64,000 nt of DNA from Chitinophaga horti (GTDB lineage: Bacteria > Bacteroidota > Bacteroidia > Chitinophagales > Chitinophagaceae), in the NCBI RefSeq assembly GCF_022867795.2, contig NZ_CP107006.1, positions 372,001-436,000 on the forward strand, written 5' to 3'. The notes below the pieces were generated by a model. It made no database searches, was not told the DNA's origin, and saw only the letters and a program-made list of their open reading frames with translations. This document shows, one piece after another, positions 1-8,076 of this stretch. Every line of letters begins with the position of its first letter. Position 1 is the stretch's first letter. A program made the position numbers and the translations under genes.

Positions 1-240
1 TGGTTCATGGAAGACCAGGTGTATAAACGGCAACTCAAGGTGGTGGCTAAAAAGATAGGCTGGATAAGAAACGTCTACAATAAACTGGGGCGCCTGACAA
101 ACACGCAGCTACTCATCCGGTATGGAGTGCCGGTGCCTGTGATGTCCCGGCTATTAGGGCATGAAAAAACTGCCAATACTGAAGTCTACTTTGATATCAA
201 TATCAGGGAGGTCTTGAAGGGTTGCGAGGTATTGATCTAA
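1..240 (+). CDS. Tyrosine recombinase (integrase), C-terminal fragment
   Basis: The frame is open from the left edge of the window, so this is the last part of a larger gene. The visible 79 residues match the C-terminal catalytic half of a tyrosine recombinase: a K-L-G-R segment at the place of box II (HxxR), then R-L-L-G-H-E-K-T and the tyrosine nucleophile context T-E-V-Y-F-D-I. Family knowledge says such enzymes integrate genomic islands and conjugative elements. It fits the AT-rich, gene-poor, damaged region that follows. Whether the gene is intact cannot be judged from here. A Lys in place of the usual His of box II is an accepted variant. Confidence 0.7.
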   Translation, partial: WFMEDQVYKRQLKVVAKKIGWIRNVYNKLGRLTNTQLLIRYGVPVPVMSRLLGHEKTANTEVYFDINIREVLKGCEVLI

Positions 241-437
241 CTAAAATAATTACCTGAGGTATTTGTTCCCTTTTAACTAACCATAACAGACAAATAGGGC
301 GCGTATTACTACCTCCCTAAAATTGCTTGCAATTTTGTAAATTCAGGAATCAGAACGCTGCCGTTATGAAGAATTACTTGCTTCCCAGCATTGAAAATTA
401 GTTTGAAGAAATACTACATATAGAAGGGAAATTATCG

Positions 438-1199
438 GTGACAGATACCTTTCTTACCATTGCTAAAGACCAGTTCAACTCTACTGATCTGAATAATAGT
501 CTGATTATAGAAGCTATCACCAGCTATCGGGATCTTTCGCAGTTGCTGCCTAAAGAAAACCTGTACTCCCCTAACTATGTATATAGAATGAATGTCATGG
601 ATCTTGATGAAGAAATAGCCAAGATTATTAGCCTTCATTGCTCTATGGCTATTTCTCAGGCTTATGAAGTATTTGAAAACTTCCTCTTTGATATTATTAC
701 TGACTTTTTGTTTAGGAACTCAGAGTATATGGTAACTCTTAATTTTTTGGAAGCTAAGCTAATATTGGACAAAAAGACAATTAGAGAAATGCTAAAGAAG
801 AAAAGCGGATCAAATAATAAGGGCCTTTTAAGAATTATCAGGAAATTATCGCTGTTTTTCAAAGCGTACGAAGAAAAGAATATTCGCCAGATTAATATTT
901 CGCAATGGTTTGATTTATTAACGATGGTTAGACATACCGCTGTCCATAATCGCCAAAAAGTATCTCACAGATTTTTAAATTACCTAAGAGAACAGAAGGC
1001 TAATAAACTGTTTGATCGACATTTTGAAAGAAAGAGAATAGGAAGAGATGTGCATGTCTACCTACAAAAAAATATAACTATTGATATCTTAAACTGGCTC
1101 AATTCGTATGCCTTTCTTATTTTCAAAGGATTATCGGTTGATCATGGCTTATCACCGGAAGTTCCACAATACACCCCTCCGCCATTGGACACTAGGTAA
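438..1199 (+). CDS. HEPN-like protein of unknown function
   Basis: A 253-residue protein starting at GTG 438, with a purine-rich AGAAGGGA stretch at 422-429 as ribosome binding site. It is mostly alpha-helical and carries M-V-R-H-T-A-V-H-N around residue 168, which fits the R-x4-H signature of HEPN RNases and toxins. Family knowledge: HEPN proteins are common in toxin-antitoxin and anti-phage systems and often cut RNA. No signal peptide or membrane segment is seen. It is followed 70 bp later by a broken gene with a second R-x4-H segment. The RNase role is inference; the fold assignment rests on the motif and helical content only. Confidence 0.5.
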   Translation: MTDTFLTIAKDQFNSTDLNNSLIIEAITSYRDLSQLLPKENLYSPNYVYRMNVMDLDEEIAKIISLHCSMAISQAYEVFENFLFDIITDFLFRNSEYMVTLNFLEAKLILDKKTIREMLKKKSGSNNKGLLRIIRKLSLFFKAYEEKNIRQINISQWFDLLTMVRHTAVHNRQKVSHRFLNYLREQKANKLFDRHFERKRIGRDVHVYLQKNITIDILNWLNSYAFLIFKGLSVDHGLSPEVPQYTPPPLDTR

Positions 1200-1269
1200 A
1201 CAGTATGGAAATTCCCACCCTACATTGCTCAAAGAATGTTCTTATCACATTAATACGACTACTTTCGCC

Positions 1270-2585
1270 ATGAAAGAAAAAATTAAGGACTTAATTTATA
1301 ATTTTTTTGTAGAATCTGCCGATTTCAATGGAATACCGTTACGAACAATCAGTGAAACTCTACAAATTGAATACCAATACTCGATAGACATAATTGTCAC
1401 GTTAGTAAATGAGGGGATAGTTTCTATACAATCCAGTACCAATCCACACATAATAGGTTTTAGCCATTATGCCATAACCGATCAGGTTTACTTACTTCAA
1501 GAGGCGAAAAACACTACAGTAAAAACAGAACAGTATGGCGAGATAATTTTTAGTGTAGAACAAACAGAATATCCAATTTGTCTATATCCCACTCCACATA
1601 TCTTGGAGCAAGAAAGAGATTTGGGAAATTATGAAGGCGCAGTCTACACTAAACAATTAGCACTTGCTAAACCTCAGCTAGAGCCTGTTTTTTTCGACAT
1701 TGATGTATAGACAGATATTATAATGATCCTAGGTTTGATTTTGACTTTAAAGATTACTCAGGTAGAATTCAATGTAATTATGATGAATCTGGCGCACCAT
1801 TTTTACGAGAAGAAGACCAAGTTTTCTTAAAGTCATTTGGTATTGGCTATGATGAAGCGGGTAACCGTATGGCTGTTGTATTTAGGCGATTTCTCCACGA
1901 TCTTACACCGGAACATCAATTTTACTGGAAGGGAAAACAGGCAAAGGGTAAATGTAAAGTTGTTAAAGAGTATTATGAAAACCTGATTCAAGGCAGATGG
2001 GTGTTCCCAAGGTCATTTTTTTCAGCATTTTTGTTAGAACTAAAATGGATAAACAAACTTACAAGCACAATCTTTGGCCAATCACTTTTCAGAGAAGGAT
2101 TCGAGGCAGATAAACGTCCCAGGGATTTTACCTTTTTCTTCGTTCCTACACTCAAAAACTATCAGAATTTTGTATTACTACTGGACAAAATGCTTTCTGA
2201 CAACATTAATAAAAGTTTTTTTGAAAGTAAAGGTATAGCTCTTTATAAGGAAAATGAATTACGAGATGGAAAAGTTGAGCGCATCTCAAAAGGAACTATT
2301 GCCTTGTTAGAAGAATGGCTAACCACTGTTTATACTCCTGTGACTGGAGCGAGCTTTGATCCACTTTTTGACCCATTGAAAAATATAAGACGGCAAAGAC
2401 AACGCCCTGCTCATAAGATCGATCCAGATAGATATGATAAAAGCTACTCCAAAATGCAGGCAGAACTTATTGAGAGTGCTTATGAAGTTTTAAGAACTTT
2501 TAGAATGATATTCCAGGAGCACCGGGATGCTCACGCTATAATAGTGCCTGATTCCTTAGACAATGCTCCGGTGAAACCTTTTTAA
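1270..2585 (+). pseudogene. Winged-helix / HEPN-like gene broken by one frameshift
   Basis: Two frames form one protein of about 438 residues. Frame one (ATG 1270) stops at 1708-1710 after F-D-I-D-V. Frame three continues from 1710 as D-R-Y-Y-N-D-P-R-F and runs to 2585. The break must lie between 1704 and 1709, because frame three has a TGA at 1701; restoring one lost base gives F-D-I-D-V-I-D-R-Y. The N-terminal 60 residues look like a winged helix-turn-helix. Near the C-terminus R-R-Q-R-Q-R-P-A-H-K-I fits an R-x4-H HEPN-like signature. I do not recognise the family. An ATG at 1108 in frame one overlaps the upstream gene and is less likely as the start. A sequencing error remains possible. 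Confidence 0.55.
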
Positions 2586-2636
2586 CTGAAAAAAATCTCC
2601 AGTATAATATTCAACCTAAATAAAAGTATTAATAAA

Positions 2637-3503
2637 ATGACTTATGCCTGTTTATGCATCAATCTTCCTGAAACATTTTGGTGGGATTTACTCATCTCTA
2701 TTGTTGGCGCTTTCATTGGATTTTATTTTGCATATATTATTTATAAATTGTCAATAAAGCATTTAAGAGCTGATCGACTAAAGTATGTGGCTTCGTTGTT
2801 GGAAAGTATAATTAGGACAACTGTTCAGCAAGGCCATAGCTGTAAACAACATGCAGAAAAAATCGCAACCAACCCTTTTGGATACAATTTCCTTCCATTA
2901 GTTGCAAGTTCAGATACCAAAAGGCTTGCGGAAAGAGTAGATCAAGAGGGGGTTTACCATGCTTATCTGGATAAATACAAGAGAAAGGCTTCAACTTACA
3001 AGGAGTTTAAGAACCTGTATGGTTATATTGATTACATTGATCAACTTCTCGAAGATTTAATACGGACAAACGAGAAAATTTTAAATGCTACTTGGGAGAG
3101 AAAAAATCAATATGCAAGTAACTTTACTGCGATAAGAGAGATTGTCAATATTTTATCAATAGATCCGGAAATTCAGGAGAAGCAACCAGAGGTTTACAGA
3201 TTCTCTCAAAATTTATTTGATCAATTACAGCAGGCAAACCCAGACGCTGAAAATCTGGTCGATTCATACAACATAGTTGTAAAACCTCTTACGTCTTATT
3301 TATTAATTAACGCCAACCTACATCCCCGAATAACAGAACTTGTTTTTCTGTTGCAAAAGGCTGCAGATTACTATAGGGGTATAGAATTAGCTGCCCAGCA
3401 CAATGCAAAAGATTACGATGAATATTCAAAGTCGCTAATCGAGAAGGGGCAAGAATTAGATCAAAAAAGCGCCCAATTACGTAGAGATTTCGCCATTAAA
3501 TAA
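2637..3503 (+). CDS. Single-pass membrane protein with coiled-coil cytoplasmic part
   Basis: A 288-residue protein that I do not recognise. After a short N-terminal tail it has one hydrophobic segment at about residues 17-39 (LLISIVGAFIGFYFAYIIY). A long charged helical region follows with heptad-like stretches, ending in K-G-Q-E-L-D-Q-K-S-A-Q-L-R. There are no cleavable signal features, so an N-out/C-in anchor is likely. It sits 51 bp after the broken HEPN-like gene and about 100 bp before the disrupted PLD nuclease gene, on the same strand, so it may belong to the same functional cassette. Membrane effectors are frequent in defence cassettes, but no effector family is recognisable here. Confidence 0.6.
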   Translation: MTYACLCINLPETFWWDLLISIVGAFIGFYFAYIIYKLSIKHLRADRLKYVASLLESIIRTTVQQGHSCKQHAEKIATNPFGYNFLPLVASSDTKRLAERVDQEGVYHAYLDKYKRKASTYKEFKNLYGYIDYIDQLLEDLIRTNEKILNATWERKNQYASNFTAIREIVNILSIDPEIQEKQPEVYRFSQNLFDQLQQANPDAENLVDSYNIVVKPLTSYLLINANLHPRITELVFLLQKAADYYRGIELAAQHNAKDYDEYSKSLIEKGQELDQKSAQLRRDFAIK

Positions 3504-3862
3504 TCGACCTGTTAGTTTGGAATGTATAAAGATAAATATAAGCCATCCCTAATAGATGGGTCATTATAGCTATTGGTAAGGCTAACTGCACATGAACCTA
3601 CACCATTTATGAAAGTGAGTATAACATATAGCCAAATCAAAGAGAGAATTATTAAAGAGCTTAAACAGGCCCAAAAAGAAGTGCGAATTGCCATAGCATG
3701 GTTTACCGATGAAGACATAATACGGGAATTAACGCATTTGGCGGAGAAAGAAATATCAGTTACGACTGTAATAAGTAACGTTGAGGAAAATTTTAGAAAC
3801 ATCAAACCATGGTCCGATTATCTAAGGTCAGATGGCATACTGTATATTTTTACCGATACGCT

Positions 3863-3867
3863 GTTGC
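3863..3867. repeat. IS21 target-site duplication, left copy (GTTGC)
   Basis: GTTGC directly precedes the first base of the IS (TGTAAATTCTG). The identical 5-mer follows the last IS base at 6534-6538. Five-base duplications are within the range known for the IS21 family. Confidence 0.9.
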
Positions 3868-3883
3868 TGTAAATTCTGTTCCA

Positions 3884-4066
3884 TGCTGACCCACCATTCT
3901 GTTTTATGTTGACCCACCATTCTGGGATGTTGACCCACCCTTTTGGTTGCCGGATTCTGGGATGCTGACCCACCCCGTTTTCGGAATGGAATGGATCGGG
4001 ATTCTGGGTTGCTGACCCACCTTTTCGGAGTTTGAGTCGACTGGCATTCTGGCATGTTGACCCACC
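3884..4066. repeat. Left-end IS21 transposase-binding repeats (six copies)
   Basis: TGCTGACCCACC or TGTTGACCCACC occurs at 3884-3895, 3907-3918, 3928-3939, 3963-3974, 4010-4021 and 4055-4066. Several copies are accompanied by ATTCTG. The first three lie about two helical turns apart (23 and 21 bp) and the outer ones 35-47 bp apart. Subterminal repeats of this kind are known IstA binding sites in IS21 members; the number here is high. Confidence 0.85.
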
Positions 4067-4119
4067 TGCGGACGTCGGTAATAAGAGTTTTTGCAGTCAT
4101 TTGCTCCCAAAAACGGAGC

Positions 4120-5664
4120 ATGGCGCAAAAACCTATAGCGATGGAACAATTAAAACAGATCGTTCAACTAAAGGAAGATGGTATCGGTATCCGTGAGATG
4201 GCGCGTCGTATCGGCATCAGCCGCAATACGGTCCGTAAATATCTTGAATTGATAGCAGAGAAGACGGAATCAACCCATGCCTTAACAGATAAGGAACTAG
4301 CAGATACTGCCTATAACAATGATTTGCTTGTGCATGACGAGCAACGGTTAGCTCAGCTGACCACCCATTTTCAGTATGCGCAAAATGAAATCAGCAAAAC
4401 AGGGGTTACCCGCGCTTTACTTTGGCAGGAATACATAGATCAACACGCGGATGGCTATGTTTATAGTCATTATTGCTATCACTTCGCTCAGTATCTTAAA
4501 AGCCGGGACCTATCCATGCATCTGCAATACAGCCCGGCAGATACGATCATGGTTGACTTTGCGGGCAAAAAGCTGCATTACATTGACTCCTCTACGGGTG
4601 AGTATATTGAGTGTGAGGTCTTTATCGCTATTCTTCCTTTCAGTGGTGTTATCTTTTGTCAGGCTGTACACTCACAGCGAACCGCCGACTTTACCCACTG
4701 CATTAATAGCATGCTGAAGTTTTACGGTGGCGTCCCCGCCACGATTTTATGCGACAACCTAAAAACAGCGGTGATCCGCCCGGATCGTTACGAACCCATA
4801 TTTACCGACGTTTGCACTCAGCTCGGCGAGCATTACGCTACCACCTTCAGCGCAACAAGGCCATATAGCCCTCGCGACAAAGCGATGGTGGAACGGGCCG
4901 TCAGTATTGTATACAACAGTATTTTTGGGCCATTGCGTAACCAAGACTTCACCAGTCTGGCAGCATTGAATGCTGCCATCGCACAACAGCTCATTTTACT
5001 TAACGACAAGCCCTATAAGAAGACACCTTATAGTCGTAACTATCTGTTTAAACAGGATGAGCAAAACTTGTTAAAACCGCTGCCAACAGCGGCATTTACC
5101 CCCAAAAAAGTAGTGGTGCTGACTGTCCAGCGTAACTATCACGTTCAGTTGTCTGAAGATCACCGGTATTACAGCGTCCCCTTTCAGTATACAGGAAAGA
5201 AGGTAAGGGTACTTTATGACGCCCGAACAGTGGAAATCTATCTTGACTATGAGCGTATTGCATTACACCCGCGTAATACAAAACAGGCCTATACCACCCT
5301 TGCGGAGCATATGCCGCCTAACCACCAGCGTATGCAACAAATCAAAGGATGGAATCGCGATGACCTGTTAGCCTACGCATTACGCATTGGCACCGCAACG
5401 CACCAGGCAGCCTCATTAATCCTGCAAAATAGCATCTATATGGAGCAAAATTACAAGTCCTGCTTCGGCATGTTGATGCTACAAAAGAAGTATTCGATGC
5501 AGCGCCTGGAGGCCGCCTGCACCAGAGCCCTGCTTGGCAGCAGGGTTAACTATATCATGATCAAAAACATACTGGAACGAGGTCTGGACCAACAGGTGCC
5601 TCCTCAAACCGGAATACCAATCCCGGATCATGACAACATAAGAGGCAAAGATCATTATCAATAA
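4120..5664 (+). CDS. istA: IS21 family transposase IstA
   Basis: A 514-residue DDE transposase. The N-terminus M-A-Q-K-P-I-A-M-E-Q-L-K-Q and a helix-turn-helix (R-E-M-A-R-R-I-G-I-S-R-N-T-V-R-K-Y-L) match the usual IstA start, so ATG 4120 is chosen over an in-frame ATG at 4054 that lies in the terminal repeat. The catalytic triad is visible as M-V-D-F-A-G-K, L-C-D-N-L-K-T and K-A-M-V-E-R-A-V. A C-terminal beta-barrel-like region follows. It cuts and joins the IS ends as a complex with IstB, whose gene begins 28 bp downstream. No frameshift is seen. Confidence 0.95.
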   Translation: MAQKPIAMEQLKQIVQLKEDGIGIREMARRIGISRNTVRKYLELIAEKTESTHALTDKELADTAYNNDLLVHDEQRLAQLTTHFQYAQNEISKTGVTRALLWQEYIDQHADGYVYSHYCYHFAQYLKSRDLSMHLQYSPADTIMVDFAGKKLHYIDSSTGEYIECEVFIAILPFSGVIFCQAVHSQRTADFTHCINSMLKFYGGVPATILCDNLKTAVIRPDRYEPIFTDVCTQLGEHYATTFSATRPYSPRDKAMVERAVSIVYNSIFGPLRNQDFTSLAALNAAIAQQLILLNDKPYKKTPYSRNYLFKQDEQNLLKPLPTAAFTPKKVVVLTVQRNYHVQLSEDHRYYSVPFQYTGKKVRVLYDARTVEIYLDYERIALHPRNTKQAYTTLAEHMPPNHQRMQQIKGWNRDDLLAYALRIGTATHQAASLILQNSIYMEQNYKSCFGMLMLQKKYSMQRLEAACTRALLGSRVNYIMIKNILERGLDQQVPPQTGIPIPDHDNIRGKDHYQ

Positions 5665-5692
5665 ACAAAATTTCATCAAAAACACGACAGCA

Positions 5693-6433
5693 ATGAACAC
5701 TACTCAAACACTGGAGCAAATGCAACAACTCAGGTTATCCGGCATGTATCAGGCCTATCGCTCGCAACTGGAACTGCCTTTAAACAAGCAGTTAGAAGGC
5801 CATGACCAGGTAGCCCACCTTGTACAGGCAGAATTACTTAACCGCACTAATGAAAAAACAGCCTACTACCTTAAGCTGGCTAAATTAAGGCTGGCATCTA
5901 CTATTGAACAGATAGAGTGCTCAGCAGCCCGCAATATTACCAAACAGCAGCTGGCCGGTCTTGCTGAGGGCCGATACCTGGCCCAGGGTGAAAATATTCT
6001 TATTACGGGTGCAACAGGCTGCGGAAAAAGTTACCTGGCCTGTGCTTTGGGCCATCAGGCCTGCTTGCAGGGACATAAAACTACCTACCTGAACATGAAT
6101 CGCCTGATAGAAAAGATTACACTGTCGAAGCTCGACGGCTCCTATATCAGGATGCTAAATCACCTGGAACGCCAAACGCTCATTATATTAGACGACTTTG
6201 GCCTGGCACCTATGACTCAGGAGGTCAGATTAACCATATTGCAACTCCTGGAAGATAGGTATGGCAAAAAGAGCATCATCATCACCTCCCAACTTCCGGT
6301 AGCAAAATGGTACGAATATATCAACGACCCAACGCTGGCCGATGCTATTATGGACAGAATGACAGCCAATGCACAACGAATAGAATTAAAGGGTGATTCT
6401 ATGAGACGGAAAAAGGGGAAAGCAAATCAATAA
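5693..6433 (+). CDS. istB: IS21 helper ATPase IstB
   Basis: A 246-residue AAA+ ATPase of the DnaA/DnaC-like clade. It has a Walker A motif G-A-T-G-C-G-K-S around residue 104 and a Walker B motif L-I-I-L-D-D-F-G around residue 165, followed by the T-S-Q-L-P sensor segment. The N-terminal region (T-L-E-Q-M-Q-Q-L-R-L-S-G-M) is the typical IstB start. Family knowledge: IstB forms oligomers on target DNA and stimulates strand transfer by IstA. It is co-directional with istA and appears intact. The right end of the IS starts about 50 bp after its stop. Confidence 0.95.
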   Translation: MNTTQTLEQMQQLRLSGMYQAYRSQLELPLNKQLEGHDQVAHLVQAELLNRTNEKTAYYLKLAKLRLASTIEQIECSAARNITKQQLAGLAEGRYLAQGENILITGATGCGKSYLACALGHQACLQGHKTTYLNMNRLIEKITLSKLDGSYIRMLNHLERQTLIILDDFGLAPMTQEVRLTILQLLEDRYGKKSIIITSQLPVAKWYEYINDPTLADAIMDRMTANAQRIELKGDSMRRKKGKANQ

Positions 6434-6485
6434 CAAGTCTTACTTTTAACACGCAAAAGCTCTTATCACTTTTACCTGCTTCGCA

Positions 6486-6518
6486 GGTGGGTCAACATCC
6501 CAGAATAGTGGGTCAACA
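6486..6518. repeat. Right-end IS21 transposase-binding repeats (two copies)
   Basis: GGTGGGTCAACA at 6486-6497 and AGTGGGTCAACA at 6507-6518 are inverted copies of the left-end 12-mer, the second with one mismatch. They are followed by CAGAAT, the complement of the ATTCTG seen at the left end. Confidence 0.85.
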
Positions 6519-6533
6519 TGACCAGAATATACA

Positions 6534-6538
6534 GTTGC
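6534..6538. repeat. IS21 target-site duplication, right copy (GTTGC)
   Basis: GTTGC directly follows the last IS base (TATACA ends at 6533) and matches 3863-3867 exactly. The nuclease reading frame resumes at 6539. Confidence 0.9.
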
Positions 6539-7265
6539 ATCATAAAATCTGCCTTATTGACCAGCTTACAATAATTAATGGCTCTTATAATTGGAGTTAT
6601 TCAGCATGTAATAATGAAGAAAATATAATGATACTCACTATTGAAGCCAACAATTCTGCTGATAGTACGATAATAGAGAGTATTTATAGACGGCATGGAT
6701 TTTTATGTAAAAATGGTAGTCAACGGATAGATAGATTTGAAACCCTAGGTTACTATCAGACTCATAATCGAGATTTTAGTATTACACTCTCTAAACTAGA
6801 TGAACATGAAATTGAACTCCGAAAACTGTTTCAAGATCGTATAACAGAAACCTTTCACAAAGCACAAGGGTTGAAGTTGGGTCTATCTGATGAATTCCTA
6901 CGACAAATGGTGCGTGAAGGTGGAGGGGTTAACTTTGTAAAACGTATTCTAAGAGATGAAATGAGAACAAATGAAGTAAAATCCGGTTTTATGAAGTTGG
7001 TGTTGTTGACCCCTCCAAGGCTGGATTTATCTTTAGAATTTCAGGTATTACAACCGGAATTTGGTATCCTTTTTTCCGAAGAAGAAAAAGCGTTTTGCCA
7101 AAAACTAGTAGGTTGGGGTGGAAGAGGGGAAATGCCGAATATGAGTTAATAGCCATACCCTGTAGAAGCCCGTTGTCCCTTTTTTCGTACCTTTATATTA
7201 TCAATAATATATTAACTGTTAGGTGTGCTTTTGTTGATATTTGAGTTAATATAGTATTACATCTG

Positions 7266-7328
7266 GTTTTACACTTCTTACATAACGCATTGATAATGAA
7301 TATTCGTTCGTTCCCAGGTCGGGCAACA
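7266..7328 (+). repeat. Imperfect direct repeat, copy 1
   Basis: It starts with GTTTTACAC and ends with TCCCAGGTCGGGCAACA. The last 40 bases align without gaps to copy 2 at 7448-7487. A hairpin (GGTCTCAGC / GCTGAGACC, 7338-7369) follows 9 bases later. The role is unknown: a small RNA 5' region or a recombination site are both possible. Confidence 0.6.
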
Positions 7329-7337
7329 TTCTTTGAC

Positions 7338-7376
7338 GGTCTCAGCACCCTAGTCTCCGCGCTGAGACCTTCTTTA
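7338..7376 (+). terminator. Hairpin after repeat copy 1
   Basis: Nine-base-pair perfect stem GGTCTCAGC (7338-7346) with GCTGAGACC (7361-7369) and a 14-base loop, followed by TTCTTT. The T-tract is weak, so terminator activity is uncertain. Confidence 0.4.
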
Positions 7377-7425
7377 AAGCCCGCATCTGACGTCAAGTTT
7401 GACTCGGTAAAAGTTTTACCGTTAG

Positions 7426-7487
7426 TTTTACACACTGCCTCTAATATATTGATTATCAACTTGGGTTCTCTCCCAGGTCGGGTAACA
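7426..7487 (+). repeat. Imperfect direct repeat, copy 2
   Basis: It starts with GTTTTACAC and ends with TCCCAGGTCGGGTAACA. It is related to 7266-7328 over about 62 bases, best over the last 17. A strong terminator follows within 7 bases, the same arrangement as in copy 1. Confidence 0.6.
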
Positions 7488-7493
7488 GATGGT

Positions 7494-7527
7494 GAAGATC
7501 CGCTCTCAGAGCGGATCTTCTTTTTTT
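7494..7527 (+). terminator. Rho-independent terminator
   Basis: Perfect 12-bp stem GAAGATCCGCTC (7494-7505) with GAGCGGATCTTC (7509-7520), loop TCA, then seven T. There is no gene directly upstream on the plus strand, so it probably ends a short non-coding transcript that includes repeat copy 2. Confidence 0.75.
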
Positions 7528-8076
7528 GCCATTATAGCTCCCCTTGTTAATAGTTGATTTGCAATTGTCCTGCAGGACTAAGCCACCTCGAGCCACACGT
7601 TTTCTCGATACCCATACAAAGCTGTATTACTTCCTTATATGAATTAATATATTGTTCTTTCCAATGAGCACAGGACTGACTTTATTTCGCGGGTTTAAAT
7701 GTGTCGTTTAACGTAGTTGCCGCAGTATGTTGGCTGAAATTCCAACGATTGCCAGACCTCGTAAGCTTAAAAATCTCTTCGTTATTGAGTTGTCGAGAGA
7801 GATGAGCTATGCTCTGTATTTTTAAACCGGCCCGTGTTGCCTGGCGGCTTTTCCTCCTGCGCACGAACTTGGGTTGCTTAACCTGGTCTCCTTTTATCAG
7901 ATTCCCTTGCCATGAAATCGCCAACTCTCCCGATAAATAAATCCTGTCTGATGTGTTCTCCGATACTTTGCGGTCAAAGGATAGATGTATCTTTACTACC
8001 AGCACCTGCCCGGAGAAGTTTTCGTTCCGTTGGATTAAGTAGGTTACTGATGGACGCAGGCTAAAACTACGCCATT

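Larger units (their letters stand above)
3868..6533 (+). mobile_element. IS21-family insertion sequence (2,666 bp)
   Basis: The ends are related inverted repeats: the left end begins TGTAAATTCTGTTCCATG and the reverse complement of the right end begins TGTATATTCTGGTCATG. Both then run into TGACCCAC. Flanking GTTGC duplications define the borders exactly. Inside are a transposase gene (istA) and a helper ATPase gene (istB), the hallmark two-gene layout of IS21. Multiple subterminal 12-mers (TGYTGACCCACC) lie at both ends, six at the left and two at the right. Both genes look intact, so the element may be active. Insertion is in the same orientation as the disrupted nuclease gene. Confidence 0.95.
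3609..7149 (+). pseudogene. PLD-like nuclease gene interrupted by an IS21-family element
   Basis: The 5' part (3609-3867) encodes K-E-V-R-I-A-I-A-W-F-T-D-E-D, typical of the N-terminus of single-HKD phospholipase-D-like nucleases. The 3' part (6539-7149) encodes H-H-K-I-C-L-I-D and G-S-Y-N-W-S, the HxK(x)4D(x)nGSxN catalytic signature. Removing 3868-6538 (the element plus one GTTGC copy) joins the two parts in frame as F-T-D-T-L-L-H-H-K-I-C and gives an uninterrupted 289-residue protein. The left part now stops at 3870-3872. ATG 3609 is preferred over an upstream TTG at 3573. The family includes non-specific nucleases of restriction and defence systems. The insertion inactivates this copy. 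Confidence 0.85.
7150..8076. other. Intergenic stretch without a convincing gene
   Basis: About 930 bp between the broken nuclease gene and the histidine kinase. It contains two related repeats (7266-7328 and 7426-7487), each followed by a hairpin, described separately. An open minus-strand frame of 107 codons at 7682-8005 has no recognisable domain and no clear ribosome binding site, so it is not called. Between 7530 and 8076 I see nothing else. Confidence 0.6.

Noticed and set aside
1701..1712. Programmed ribosomal frameshift in the broken HEPN-like gene
   Set aside because: No slippery heptamer or stimulatory structure is visible; a simple one-base loss explains the data.
3828..4149. Overlapping minus-strand frames at the left IS end
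   Set aside because: They translate the terminal 12-mer repeats (recurrent V-G-Q-H / W-V-S) and have no coding features.
241..7490. attL/attR pair flanking the accessory island
   Set aside because: The repeats at 7266-7328 and 7426-7487 have no counterpart beside the integrase end at 1-437, and the other island end may lie outside the window.
7290..7550. Plus-strand open frame of 86 codons across the two repeats
   Set aside because: It runs through two hairpins and a strong terminator, and its sequence is low-complexity reading of the repeats.
7682..8005. Minus-strand open frame of 107 codons
   Set aside because: No recognisable domain, no clear ribosome binding site, isolated between plus-strand features; chance occurrence is plausible. 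It remains the best candidate in this gap if one exists.
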